Below, piece by piece: positions 48,222-59,130 of a DNA stretch of 64,000 nucleotides. The DNA lies in NCBI RefSeq assembly GCF_024679095.1, contig NC_066513.1:11277605-11341604 (forward strand), read 5' to 3'. The number at the start of each line of letters is the position of its first letter. Within the stretch, counting starts at the first letter, position 1. The notes beneath the pieces were generated by a model. It did no database searches, was not told where the DNA came from, and saw only the letters and a program-made list of their open reading frames with translations. This DNA comes from Eriocheir sinensis (Eukaryota; Arthropoda; Malacostraca; Decapoda; Varunidae). A program made the translations under genes and the position numbers.

Positions 48222-49465
48222 GGATGGGTTCCGCAAGGGGCGTTCTACTGGCGATCTTCTTGCTCTCTTAACTGATTCTTGGTCATCCTCTCTTATCCGT
48301 TTCGGTGAAACTTTCGCAGTTGCGCTAGACATATCGAAAGCATTCGATAGAGTCTGGCACAAGTCTTTGCTTTTTAAACTGCCCTCTTACGGTTTATATC
48401 CTTCTCTCTGTTCCTCTATCTTCAGCTTCCTTTGTGGCCGTTCTATCTCTACGGTGGTAGACGGTCAATGTTCTTCCCTTAAACCTATTAACAGTGGTGT
48501 TCGACTCTTTTCCTGTTATTCATCAATGATTTTCTCTCCATAAAAAAAACTGTCCTATCAACTCATACGGTGACGACTCCCCTCTGCATTATTCAAATTC
48601 TTTCAACAGAAGACCCTCTCAACAGGAATTACATGACTCATGACTGGAGGCTGCAGAGCACTTAACCTCAGACCTTGCTATTATTTCCGATTGGGGTAAA
48701 AGGAACCTTGTGTCCTTTAATGCCTCAAAAACTCAATTTCTCCACCTACCAACTCGACATAATCTTCCAAACACCTATTCCCTATTCTTCGATAACACTC
48801 AGCTATCACCTTCTTCAGCACTAAATATCCCTGGTCAATCCTTAGCTCAAAATCTCAACTGGAAACTTCACACCTCCTCTCTCACTAAATCAGTTTCCTT
48901 GAGGTTGGGCGTTCTGTATCGTCTCTGCCAGTTCTTCTCCCCTACCTTTTTGCAATCCTTTTACAAGGGCCTTGTCCGCCCTCGTATGGAGTATGAATCT
49001 TACGTGTGGTGGGGGTTCCACGCACACAGCTCTTCTGGACAGAGTTCTTCATCTCATCAGCTCTCCACCTCTTACTGATAATCTTCTACCTCTTAAATTC
49101 CGCCGCCATGTTGCCTCTCTCTTTATTTTCTATCGATATTTTCACGCTGACTGCTCTTCTGAACTTGCTAACTGCATGCCTTCCCCCCTCCCGCGGCCCC
49201 GCTGCACACGACTTTCTACTCATGCTCATCCCTATACTATTCAAACCTCTTATGCAAGAGTTAACCAGCATCTTCTCTCCTTCATCCCTTACACTGGTAA
49301 ACTCTGGAACAGCCTTCCTTCGTCTGTATTTCCTCCTGCCTATGATTTGTCCTCTTTCAAGAAGTGTATCAAGACACCTCTCCACCCAAAATTGACCTCT
49401 CTTTTGGCCACTCTACTATTTTCTGTTGTTGGGAGCGGCATATAGCGGGCTTTTTTTATACACTG
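48222..49465 (+). pseudogene. LINE-J, degraded RT fragment
   Basis: Plus-strand fragment starting at GFRKGRSTGDLLAL (48228), then DISKAFDRVWHKSL, a damaged VPQGS block (deletion near 48505), a changed catalytic block (NSYGDDSPLHYS, where YADD has become YGDD), FNASKTQFLHLPTRHN, NIPGQSLAQNLNWKLH, VRPRMEYESYVWW and the C-terminal GKLWNSLPSSVFPPAYDL. No poly(A) is present at the end (GGGCTTTTTTTATACAC). Divergence is clearly greater than for the 41-kb and 54-kb copies. Confidence 0.8.
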
Positions 49466-49504
49466 TTTTTGTTGCCCGGGGTACAAACCATGTTTTCACC
49501 CCTT

Positions 49505-50245
49505 TATAATTATATAATTTTTTTCCCCTGGTCTGTCATGAAACTCTTAGGTTATCTCTCATCACTGGTTTAAAAAATGGGAAATTTTAGCACTCACTTT
49601 TATCTTTTTAAAATTTATCCATAATATTTTTTTCATAAATCCATCAAAACACTCTATGTATCCGTATCAAATGTCTTTTTTTCATTATATTTTATTGATT
49701 TTACACAGTAGAACACTGGTTTTTACTTTGAAATATGGCGAAATATGGTAAAATTCGAGTACATGGATTTATGACCCCGTAAAAAAGACGTAACCTTGAT
49801 TAAACAAAGCAGCCTGTTTACACAATCAATGAAAGTAAGTAAGGGAAGCCATGTCTGCTTTTTTCTTCATATCCTGATGTATGTATCCTGTAGATTTCAA
49901 GTCCCTAGGTGGAATAGGTAAAATTGAAAAAAATATATAAACTTCATCGCTTGATATCTCAAAACCATTATTTTGCACTTTAAAGAATATCTCCTCCTTT
50001 GCACGTCTTGTTATTCACATATATCCCGCTGCAGCTTACGAAAGTATGTGTAAGGAATAAAGGCTAGTCTCGAAACTAATGTTTGAAGTTGATTTTGATT
50101 TTTTGAGGAATATTTGTCATTTTTTATTTTTGTATTATTTCATCGAACTTTAATTTTTTTTTTTTTTTACTATTGTATGAAACCAAAAGAGAGTAGCCTT
50201 TAATCTACTATCCTTCCTGATTAAAATGCCGTTTGAATGAAAGGG
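49505..50245 (+). repeat. Dispersed repeat X, copy 2
   Basis: Aligns with 14936-15720 nearly end to end (for example GTCATGAAACTCTTAGGTTA, CGAAATATGGTAAAATTCG, AGTACATGGATTTATGAC, GTCTGCTTTTTTCTTCATAT, TCCTTCCTGATTAAAATGCC). A copy-specific insertion follows at 50005-50075. Nothing coding. Confidence 0.7.
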
Positions 50246-51185
50246 AGGATATACACTTAGAACATAAGATTTTTAACACGGGATTTGAGATATTATAACC
50301 CCCCCCCCCCCCCCCCTTAATGGGTATTGCTCTTGTAAGCCAACAGATTGTGGAGAGCTAGCACAGCCCTGTGAGGATTCAGTGGGATCAGAAGTTGAGG
50401 AGGGATAGGTGGAGATGGGGGTGGCAGACTCATGGTCGCCGCTTCACATGCCCCACGGCGGCGTTGGACAATAGCTATCATTCTCTGTTTCTGAGCCTTT
50501 TTGCACCTTGACGCCTTCGGCATGGTGGTGTAACAATGTAGTGTGCAGTAAACAGTGTGTCATAGACAAAAGGAGCAAGGGTAAATGGTCTGAAGGGAGC
50601 AAGAATGATGGAAGGATGAGTGGCGATGAGCGACAACCAGCCTCTTCCACAGTTCATTCTCATCCAAGCTTAGGAGAGGAGAGAGTAGTGAAGCCTTAGT
50701 GTGATAGATATGCCAGTTTGTTTCTAGATGTTGGTGAATGATATATGAATTTCCATTACGGACTAATTTCTTAGAAAAAAAATGAATTGAAGACGTATGC
50801 ACCAACGCGTTCCCAGCCGAGGCGAGTGACAGGGGAGAGAAGGGGTTGGAGAAAATCGGTCATAGCTCTTACATTTTTGTGTTTTTTCTTATAAAACTTC
50901 CTGACATGATAGCTGAAGTACTCTAGAACACATAAGATTTTTTTTCGAATATTTCGATGTTTTAAAAAAATATTTGTGTGACGCTTTCCTTGAAGTAGAA
51001 CCACTCAAATCAGACACAGCGACAGCTGATCATGGCTTTTGTTGATGATCTCATAGCCGTGAGAAGTAATTTGGGAACCCCAGGGCAAGCCGTGGGTTAT
51101 GGACCACGTTGTCATTATAAAGGCCTTGAGTGAAGAGTACGGACATGTACGTTCGAATTCATTTTATTTGTAGGTGCTGTCTATA
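50246..51185. other. Unassigned DNA with poly(C)
   Basis: A C-homopolymer of about 17 at 50300-50316. Short open frames across 50317-50700 lack recognisable domains. No gene is supported. Confidence 0.45.
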
Positions 51186-51187
51186 GC

Positions 51188-51484
51188 CCCTCCGTGATCT
51201 AGTGGTCAGCATGCCTGGCTAACACTCCGCTGGCCCGGAATCGAATCCCGGCCAGGGCAATTGGCGTGCAACTCACTCACCTGTTCATCCTCCCTTTCGG
51301 GCTGGTCGATAAATGGTTATCTGGGGAAACCTGGGGAAGGTAAGCTGTGGTAATCCCGGATTTCACATTGACCTCGTGACCCGGGGTAAATGGTTGTTAC
51401 CTACCGCAAGCTCAAAGGATCAACGGATCGAAGATGAGCACCGCTGCCACGCGCAGCTATAGCGTATGCACCCACCTTTACTTT
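51188..51484 (+). mobile_element. SINE-E, tRNA-derived with long tRNA-like head
   Basis: The head (51190-51262) has an A-box-like GATCTAGTGGTCAGCATG, CTGGCTAACAC in the anticodon-arm position and a B box GGAATCGAATCCC followed by GGCCAGGGC. The acceptor ends do not pair well, so it is a SINE head, not a tRNA. The body includes TCGATAAATGGTTATCTGGG, GAAACCTGGGGAAGG, GGTAAATGGTTGTTACCTAC and GAAGATGAGCACCGC. A partial second copy is at 52295-52425. Confidence 0.7.
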
Positions 51485-51795
51485 TACTTATAGCGCCGTA
51501 TAGGCTCTCTTGAGTGACCTCTTGGACGACCTCAGCCCGTTAGTGGCGCCGTCGAGTTTTATTCATAATGGCTGCCGTGATATATGACTCTTAACTTGGC
51601 CCATGCTGCTCCCAGTGGTCCACTTCAACGAAGTCGCTGAAGTCAGGATTGATTGAAGATATGGGAAGCTTGTGGGTAATCTTCCGTCACTCGGCAATGG
51701 TTGAAAACTTTCAGCGTCCTTCGGTGAGACTCAATCCTAGGTCCTCAAGCTCACCACGCCTGCACGCTGACCACTCGGCCACCGCCTCCCCAGAT
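51485..51795 (-). mobile_element. SINE-B, near full length
   Basis: On the minus strand the head reads GGCGGTGGCCGAGTGGTCAG (A box) and a degenerate B box (AGGATTGAGTCTC). It is followed by a SINE-A-like GCCGAGTGACGG, GATTGA/CAATCC segments, AGCAGCATGGGCC and a GGCGCCACTAACGGGCTGAG module. It ends near AGCCTATACGGCGCTATAAG. It shares architecture with SINE-A but differs in the middle. It abuts SINE-E tail to tail. Confidence 0.7.
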
Positions 51796-51814
51796 AAATT
51801 TAGTTTGTGTTATA

Positions 51815-52850
51815 AACTGACCATAGAGTACAAGGTGCGAACGGAAAAAAAAATTACGGGTGTGGTGTTTTTGTGTAAGCTTTTGCGTGATATGAGTAAC
51901 TACGATGTATTGGAGATAGGAGCAGTATATTCCTTACCAAACATAGGGAGAAAAAACGACCATAAATGGATGGCCCATAGGTTTAAACAATAGCTAAACA
52001 TAAAAGAGCGGAATTTATAATGAAATAAGAAATGGTGAAATCCACCTCAGTAATAGTTATGTTGAATTAGCCCACGTAACAAGAAAATAACTATAAGATT
52101 ACGGTAGGTAACAAGACAGTGATACAAGTTTTTTTTTTTTTTTTAGATGTATACGACAAACACAAAGGAGATAATTGGAGCATTGAAAACAGACACAGGT
52201 CATCTCACTGAAAAAGGGGAGGAAATTAGTATGTTGTTGAATAACTACTCCCTCGTAATCTTCACAGAGGAAAATCTAACGACCATTCCGGAGTCGCTAA
52301 CTACGAATCTCCTGGCCTGGGTTCGAACCCGGCGTGGGCAGTCGGCGTGCAGCCAACCCAGATGCATATCCTTTCTGGATGGTCGATAAATGGATACCTG
52401 TAGAAACTTGGAGAAGGTCACCTGTGGAAATCAATGTCGTGAAGTATAGTTTAGTGTGTTGTTGGAATATATCTTTCAATAATAATTCCTTAAATGACAC
52501 TCCCCTTATTACATCTAGATGTGGGAGGAATTTAGGTGTCTTAGTGACCTTTGATATCCGTCTAAAGGCCCAATTTTTCATTCATGCTAATAGTCGCTCA
52601 AACAGGGTTACTAATGATATCAAGATGTTAAAATAAGTGCGGGGAAGCATGATAAGAATATTCATTGTTTGCGAAAATTGCCGTAAAGATAGATCTCATT
52701 TATATTTGTTTTCTCTAGTAAAGCGAAGGGTATGAGGAGACTTCATCGAAGTTTATAAAAATGTGAGGGGTTTTAATAAGGGTGATGATAATAAGGTTTT
52801 GGTGGTGAATCGGGTAAGACACGTAAAAATGGGTTTAAGGGGAGCGTCTG
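51815..52850 (+). pseudogene. CR1-A LINE, heavily decayed copy
   Basis: Plus-strand remnants matching the order of the CR1-A copy at 26279: HKWMAHRFKQ (for PKWMTRRLKH), GEIHLxxxYVELA, KTDTGHLTEKGEE, FTEENLTTIPE, then a SINE-E fragment, then NNNSLNDTPL, LGVLVTFDIRLKAQFF, a stop-rich gap, and FNKGDDNKVLVVN. Indels, a T-run insertion (52131-52144) and many stops mark it as old. Missing segments include most of the RT palm. Confidence 0.75.
52295..52425 (+). mobile_element. SINE-E, partial copy in CR1 remnant
   Basis: Contains a canonical B box (GGGTTCGAACCCGGCGTG), then GTCGGCGTGCAGCC and GGTCGATAAATGGATACCTG, matching the SINE-E body at 51188. It sits exactly where CR1 sequence jumps from TTIPE to a later block. 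Confidence 0.65.
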
Positions 52851-53076
52851 GGGGGGTATTTTTGATGAATATTTTTAATTCCTCGAAATTCACTTTATGG
52901 GCTCATCATACCAGGGATACAATGGGGTGTCACGTGGCGAGGTTAGTTTTTTAAAATTTAAATCCTCGCGCGGTCTGGCGGCCCTTTAAATATCTGGTAG
53001 TGTTGCCATACAGAGCGCTTTACGCGCCAAAATATGCATACATGAATCAGTGCTTTTATGTCCGTAATTTTTGCAG

Positions 53077-53283
53077 GCTACTACAGGGTAAAGTTTATCA
53101 CTCAGCTTGCTACCCTGGAACATAATATTGGGTACGAGAAGAGCAGCCTCCTAACCAAACTCTTCGGGACAAACCCAGACATCGAAAAGGGTTTGAAACG
53201 CCAAACAAAGGAGCTGCAAAGGCACCAAAGACCCAGGGCCATGAAGAGACTGAAGACAACACCAAGTGCAGACTATCAGCCTG
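53077..53283 (+). CDS. Possible orphan coding exon, function unknown
   Basis: A 207-bp open segment bounded by TTTTTGCAG (acceptor, ending 53076) and G|GTCAGT (donor after 53283). Both junctions are phase 1, so it is a symmetric exon. It encodes YYRVKFITQLATLEHNIGY, EKSSLLTKLFGTNPDIEKG and a basic end RHQRPRAMKRLKT, then SADYQPG. I do not recognise the family. The composition (less AT-rich, balanced codons) differs from the surrounding decayed repeats. It could be an exon of a DNA-transposon protein or a captured host exon. It may equally be chance. Confidence 0.3.
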
Positions 53284-53289
53284 GTCAGT

Positions 53290-54027
53290 TCTAGTCCCAA
53301 AACCTGGCTACAATGAGGAAGGTGGCGTCTTCTGATACCCTTGGCTTCGACCAAGTAATACCTCCGACAAGGAGGGGGGACCAGGTGCCAAAATATGGGA
53401 CACAACAACTGTAAATGCAATGCTAATTTGCACTAAGATGTTGTGGTTACACAGGGTTAGAGTTACATTGACATTCATTACCAATACATTGTCATCGGAG
53501 AGCAGAATCGATGGGCGATCGATAAATTTAGTTTTCCTTCGTTTTCTCAAAACAGGGTCACACGCGCATTTATTTGATATTTCTAAGTTATTTATGGACC
53601 TAGCACAAACATAAAGATAGCGTTGGAAAGAGAAAAAAAATAGCTATAAATGCTAGTGATCAGAATCTGGATAAACATCATCAAAATTTTTATATAAATT
53701 TTCTAAGTTTAAACTTTGGAGAAACAAACAAAAAAAAAAATGGAAAAGTAATCTCTAGGAATACACTTATTTTGTATGCCCGTTCCAGTGGTGTTTTTAT
53801 TTTTGAGCTATCTAAACTCTAAATATGCTTTTTTTCAATTTCAAAATTTTGAAATTTTTGAAAAAAAATTCATAATTTTTTTTTCTTCAACAAATCTTCA
53901 CCAAAACTGTACATGATGTTCCTACTCAAGGTACACATCACCTGTGAGAAAATGGTGATCCTCTGATAATATCTTAGAACATGGCAGACGCTCCCCTTAA
54001 GTAGGATACATTTAGTTTGAACAAAGG
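53290..54027. other. Unassigned AT-rich DNA before the assembly gap
   Basis: No gene supported. There are many A/T homopolymers. 53820-53880 contains the mirrored words TTTCAATTTCAAAATTTTG and AAATTTTTGAAAAAAAAT. Confidence 0.4.
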
Positions 54028-54127
54028 NNNNNNNNNNNNNNNNNNNNNNNNNNNNNNNNNNNNNNNNNNNNNNNNNNNNNNNNNNNNNNNNNNNNNNNNN
54101 NNNNNNNNNNNNNNNNNNNNNNNNNNN
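54028..54127. other. Assembly gap (100 N)
   Basis: Exactly 100 Ns, the conventional size for a gap of unknown length. Any reading frame crossing it is meaningless. Confidence 0.99.
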
Positions 54128-54244
54128 AATTATTTGCTTATAAATATCTTTATTTTTCCTCTTTCTTTTGGTATACAGGACATGGTAAAGAAAAAAACTT
54201 CTTATTTTAGGCATTTATTTAAGTCTACTCTTTTTATTCAATTT

Positions 54245-54450
54245 CTGAAAGTTTGAAAAAGGAATTATGTTCGCTATTTTAACTTTTGTTTGAAGTTGAT
54301 TTAGATTTTTGACAAACATTTTTCAACTGTTTAATATTTTATAATCGATATCTAGGAAATATTTTTTAATGTTCTATAATAAACGAGCGATAGTGATCAT
54401 TAATCTCCCATCCTTCCTGATTAAATAGCTTTCTGAATAAAATATATTGG
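54245..54450 (+). repeat. Dispersed repeat X, partial copy 3
   Basis: Matches the 3' portion of copies 1 and 2: TTTGAAGTTGATTTAGATTT, CCCATCCTTCCTGATTAAAT and TTTCTGAATAAAAT. The left part may continue into the gap. Confidence 0.5.
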
Positions 54451-54469
54451 TCCATAAATAAATTAGTTA

Positions 54470-54513
54470 CAAGAAGAATATAAGCAATAATGTTTTGATT
54501 TTAAGTGAGCCGG
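54470..54513 (+). pseudogene. CR1-A fragment left of the Ginger-like element
   Basis: AATAATGTTTTGATTTTAAG, then GTGAGCCGG, parallels the CR1-A stretch at 28568-28600 (AATAAAATTTTGAGAGTG). The right part of the same CR1 resumes at 59369, so the Ginger-like element split a CR1 copy at CCGG. Confidence 0.5.
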
Positions 54514-55166
54514 TGTTGTGTCATCTGCCATCCACGTATCCTACGACATCCCATCCTGATCTGCGCATGCGTGGAACCCGATGTTTACAAACACAGTGTT
54601 GATATCGTAGTTTGTCCAGGCAAGATGGCGGTAAGACAGCATGGCAGATTTTATGGGAAAATAGCCAAATTAAAAAATGACATGGACCCCATAATTCAGG
54701 TAGCCTGCCATAAATGGACAGAATCTGAGAAACATGACCATCAATCGGCTGGAGTAGGTAGGAAGACACCTACCGAACGGGCGCAAGCCACTCCCGGTGA
54801 GGTATATATGGGAGGTGAGACGGGAGCTGAAGCCCTCCAAAGACCCTTCCCATGTCCTCACTAACCGTTTCCCTATTGTCTCACCAACACCGGAGAGTAG
54901 TTCAGCATGCTCTCTAAAGACAGATACTCTCTTTATCCACACCACACTACATTCACACAAAATATACACCTTTTCCCAAAATTCAATTTTCAAAATGGCG
55001 CACCTACATCAAGCCTCGGAGTCCCCGCCTGGGGGGGGGGACCACAAATTCCCCCAGGGAGGACTCCCCTTCTGGCTGCCGACCCGAGAGGTGTCTTGAT
55101 AACTCCTCGAACCTCTTTCTTCTCAATTTCTGCAACATTCGCGGTCTTCGCTCTAAATTTCATTCT

Positions 55167-55823
55167 GTGGAACATCATCTCTCCTCCTCTAAACCTCACC
55201 TTCCCTTCCTTACTGAAACACAGGTTTCTGAGGCTACTGACAGCAATGTCTACTCTGTTCCCTCCTACTATCTCTATCCTAAATTTCAATCCAAAGCTGG
55301 ATGTTGCGCCTACGTGCGCAACGACATCACTTGCTCTCGTGGCCACAACCTTGACTCTTCTGAATTTTCTACCATCTGGCTAAGACTTCATTGTCTTTCT
55401 ATTACTAAATACATCTGTGCTGTTTATCTCTCACCTAACTCTACCAACTATGTAAAATTCTTTGACTATTTGAATTCTAAAGTGGAGCACATCTTGACCC
55501 ACTCTCCCTTCGCTGAAATCTCCATCTTAGGAGATTTCAATGTTCACCACCAACTTTGGCTTTCATCCTCTTTCACTGACCATCCTGGTGAACAAGCCTA
55601 CAACTTTGCTATCCTCAACGACCTAGAGCAGTTGGTCCAGCACCCTACACGTATTCCCGACCGTCTTGGAGACAGGCCCAACATTCTAGACCTCTTCCTT
55701 ACCTCAAACCCTTCTGGTTATTCTGTCAAACTGTTCTCTCCGTTCGGCTCCTCCGATCACAATCTTATTTCTGAATCCTATCCTATCGCTCCTGTACACC
55801 CTCTGGACCCACCGAAGAGGTGA
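55167..55823 (+). pseudogene. LINE-J endonuclease frame
   Basis: An open segment of 218 codons encoding an apurinic-like endonuclease that nicks target DNA. Seen in order: [10 protein letters not shown] (catalytic TET block), [72 protein letters not shown] (GDFNVHH), [20 protein letters not shown] and [13 protein letters not shown] (catalytic SDH). The true frame probably begins upstream in the leader with a frame change near 55165. A frameshift after PPKR (55820) separates it from the linker at 55866. Confidence 0.85.
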
Positions 55824-55865
55824 TGCTTCTGGAATTTTGCTTCAGCTCGGTGGGACGACCTGAGG

Positions 55866-57673
55866 ATGTACTTTTCCGATTTCCCGTGGAATGATTATTG
55901 CTTCCAGGATAGAGACCCCTCTGTGTGTGCTCAACGCATCACAGAGGTGATTGTCTCTGGCATGGAGGCATACATTCCTCGTTCTTTCTCTACTCCTCAC
56001 GCTAAAAAGCCTTGGTTTAATCACGCTTGTTCTCGTGCTGTCAATGATAGAAAGGCAGCCTTCAAACTAATGCTAATTATGAACTTTACATTTCTGCCCG
56101 AAATCGTGCCAAATCTATTCTCCGACTAACCAAAAATTCTTTCATTAATAGAAAATGCCAAAACCTTGCTTTCTCTAACTCTTCCCGTGACTTCTGGCAT
56201 CTAGCCAAAAACATCTCCTCCAACTTCACTGCTTCATCTTTCCCTCCACTCCTCAGTCCTGACGGCAACACTGCCGTCTCATCTATCTCTAAGGCTGAAC
56301 TCTTCTCTCAAACTTTTTCTAAAAACTCCACTCTGGACGATTCTGGGCATATTCCTCCTACTCATCCCCCCTCTGACTCCTTTATGCCTGTTATAAAGAT
56401 TCTTCAAAATGATGTTTTCTGTGCCCTCTCTGGCCTCAATCCTCAGAAGGCTTATGGACCTGATGGAGTGCCTCCTATTGTCCTTAAAAACTGTGCCTCC
56501 GTGCTATCACCCTGCCTGGTCAAACTCTTTCGCCTCTGCCTGTCAACATCTACCTTTCCTTCCTGCTGGAAGTATGCCTTCATACAGCCTGTGCCTAAGA
56601 AGGGTGACCGCTCCAATCCCTCAAACTACCGTCCTATAGCTTTACTTTCTTGTCTATCTAAAGCTTTTGAATCAATCCTTAACCGGAAGATTCAAAAGCA
56701 CCTTTCCACTTCTGACCTTCTATCTGATCGCCAATATGGGTTCCGCAAGGGGCGTTCTACTGGTGATCTCCTAGCCTTCTTAACAGACTCTTGGTCATCC
56801 TCTCTTAGCCGTTTCGGTGAAACCTTTGCTATTGCGCTGGACATATCAAAAGCTTTTGACAGGGTCTGGCACAAATCTTTGCTTTCCAAACTACCCTCCT
56901 ACGGTTTATATCCTTATCTCTGTACCTTTATCTCCAGTTTCCTTTCTGACCGTTCTATTTCTGCTGTGGTAGACGGTCACTGTTCTTCCCCTAAGTCTAT
57001 TAACAGTGGTGTCCCACACGGTTCTGTCCTATCTCCCACTCTCTTTCTGTTGTTCATTGATGGTCTTCTTTCCAAAACGAACTGTCCTATCCATTCCTAC
57101 GCCGATGATTCCACTCTGCATTACTCAACTTCTTTTAATAGAAGACCCACCCTACAGGAACTTAACGACTCAAGGCTGGAGGCTGCAGAACGCTTAGCCT
57201 CAGACCTTACTATTATTTCCGATTGGGGCAAGAGGAACCTGGTGTCCTTCAACGCCTCAAAAACACAGTTTCTCCACCTATCCACTCGACACAATCGTCC
57301 AAACAACTATCCCCTATTCTTTGACAACACCCAGATATCACTTTCCTCAACACCAAACATCCTCGGTCTATCCTTAACTCAAAATCTCAACTGGAAACTT
57401 CATATCTCATCTCTTACTAAATCAGCTTCCTCGAGGCTGGGCGTTCTGTACCGTCTCCGTCAGTTCTTCTCCCCCACACAGTTGCTGTCCATATACAGGG
57501 GCCTTGTCCGCCCTCGTATGGAGTATACATCTCATGTGTGGGGGGGCTCCACTCACACAGCTCTTCTGGACAGAGTGGAGGCTCTTCGTCTCATCAGCTC
57601 TCCTCCTCATACTGATAGTCTTCTACCTCTTAAATTCCGCCGCAATGTTGCCTCTCTTTCTATCTTCTATTGA
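55866..57673 (+). pseudogene. LINE-J linker and reverse transcriptase frames
   Basis: Linker MYFSDFPWNDYCFQDRDPSV and KKPWFNHACSRAVNDRKAAF, a frame change near 56070 (short deletion), then the RT from ANYELYISARNRAK. The 429-codon frame from 56384 carries GLNPQKAYGPDGVPPIVLKN, VPKKGDRSNPSNYRPIALLS, GFRKGRSTGDLLAFLTDS, LDISKAFDRVWHK, SGVPHGSVLSPTLF (usual PQGS is PHGS here), catalytic HSYADDSTLH (about 57100), LNWKLHISSLTKSASSRLG and VRPRMEYTSHVWGGSTH. It ends at a TGA (57671-57673) where other copies have an Arg codon. The remaining C-terminus is readable to 57900. Confidence 0.85.
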
Positions 57674-58052
57674 TATTTCCACGTTGACTGCTCTTCTGAA
57701 CTTGCTAACTGCATGCCTTCCTCCCTCCCGCGGCCCCGCTGCACACGACTTTTACTCATGCTCATCCCTATACTGTCCAAACCCCTTATGGAATAGTTAA
57801 GCAGCATCTTCACTCTTTCTTCCCTCACGCTGGTAAACTCTGGAACAATCTTCCTTCATCTGTATTTCCTCCTGCCTACGACTTGAACTCTTTCAAGAGG
57901 AGGGTATCAGGACATCTCTCCTCCCGTATTTGACCTTGCTTTTGGACACCTCTTTTGTCTCTTTTTTAGGAGCAGCGAGTAGCGGGTTTTTTTTTTTATT
58001 ATTGTTTTCTTTTTTTGTGTGCCCTTGAGCTGCCTCCTTTGTTGTAAAAAAA

Positions 58053-59130
58053 AAATCTAAAAAATCAGGAGAGTGCGGGTTATCTCATTTGTCACATTTG
58101 CCGACATACAAGGGGTTTAGGGTATCTCATTTTGCACATTTACTGACATACAAGGATAGGCGGTGGCTGAGTGATTAGCGTGCGGGGCCAGCATTCATCA
58201 CGCCATGGACAATGTCGATTCGAATCCCCACGCTACCACCTGGTATTTTTTAGTCACCGCCGAGTGGCTTAAGACTACTCACAGGCTGTCCAGAAGACCA
58301 CCTATCATCCCGGATTCTAGAAGAAACCGTACAAGCGAATCAAAAATGAGTTCCAGGGGGCAGCATGAGCCAAGCATAACTAGCGCCACTATAAAAATTG
58401 CCTGCGCCATGACGGGCTTGGGCCGACCACCAGGCCCCTGAAGAAAGCCTACCGGCGCTATAGGCTGAGATGTAAACAAAAAAAAAAGTTACCTCATTTA
58501 TCACATTTACCGACATACAAGGGGTGTAGGGTACCTCATTTATCACATTTACCGACATACAAGGGGTGTAGGGTACCTCATTTATCACATTTACCGACAT
58601 ACAAGGGGTGTAGGGTACCTCATTTATCACATTTACCGACATACAAGGGGTGTAGGGTACCTCATTTATCACATTTACCGACATTCAATGGGTGTAGGGT
58701 ATCTCATTAATCACATTTACCGAGATACGAGGGGTGTAGGTTATCTCATTTATCACATTTACCGACATACAAGGGGTGCAGGTTATCTCATTTATCACTT
58801 CTACCGACATACAAGGGGTTTAGGTTATCTCATTTATCACACCGACCGACATACAAGGGGTGCAGGTTATCTCATTTATCACATATATCGACATACAAGG
58901 GGTGCAGGTTATCTCATTTATCACATATATCGACATACAAGGGGTGCAGGTTATCTCATTTATCACATTTACCGACAAAAAAGGGGAGCAGGTTATCTCA
59001 TTTATCACATTTACCGACATACAAGGGGAGCAGGTTATCTCATTTATCACATTTACCGACATACAAGGGGAGCAGGTTATCTCATTTATCACATTTACCG
59101 ACATACCTCATTTACCTCATTTACTGACAT
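58053..59130. repeat. 44-bp minisatellite inside the Ginger-like element
   Basis: About 17 units of GGTTATCTCATTTATCAC, then ATTTACCGACATACAAGGGG plus TGCA or TGTA. Sub-types cluster: GGGTACCTC units at 58490-58680, GGTTATCTC/GGGTGCAG units at 58730-58970 and GGGGAGCAG units at 58980-59090, so expansion occurred in blocks. Two to three units occur in copy 1 at 29357-29480. The 44-bp unit is not a multiple of three, so three frames alternate. Long open frames with GYLIYHIYRHTRGA-type repeats exist but are translation of the repeat only. Confidence 0.9.
58155..58485 (+). mobile_element. SINE-A inserted in the minisatellite
   Basis: Full-length, more diverged SINE-A: head GGCGGTGGCTGAGTGATTAG, B box CGATTCGAATCCCCACGC, body CACCGCCGAGTGGCTTAAG, GCGCCACTATAAA, a single GGGCCGACCACCAGG module and an A-rich tail GATGTAAACAAAAAAA. 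Minisatellite units continue on both sides. Confidence 0.88.

Larger units (their letters stand above)
54757..58046 (+). mobile_element. LINE-J (Jockey-like), near-complete copy
   Basis: Starts near CGGCTGGAGTAGGTAGG in the middle of the Ginger-like coding region and ends in TTTGTTGTAAAAAAAAA. It includes about 300 bp of 5' leader (TATATGGGAGGTGAGACGGG, CCCTATTGTCTCACCAACAC), the GAGTCCCCGCCTGGGGG region shared with the minus copy, an endonuclease frame and an RT frame. It is the longest LINE-J in the window and the best reference for the family. The assignment to a Jockey-like lineage is from overall EN-RT layout, poly(A) tail and YADD context. Confidence 0.85.

Noticed and set aside
51190..51262. 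tRNA gene (valine- or glutamate-like)
   Set aside because: The B box and anticodon-arm-like CTAACAC are present, but the acceptor stem does not pair, and the sequence continues into a SINE body that recurs at 52295.
53870..54256. Open frames across the N gap
   Set aside because: They run through 100 undefined bases.
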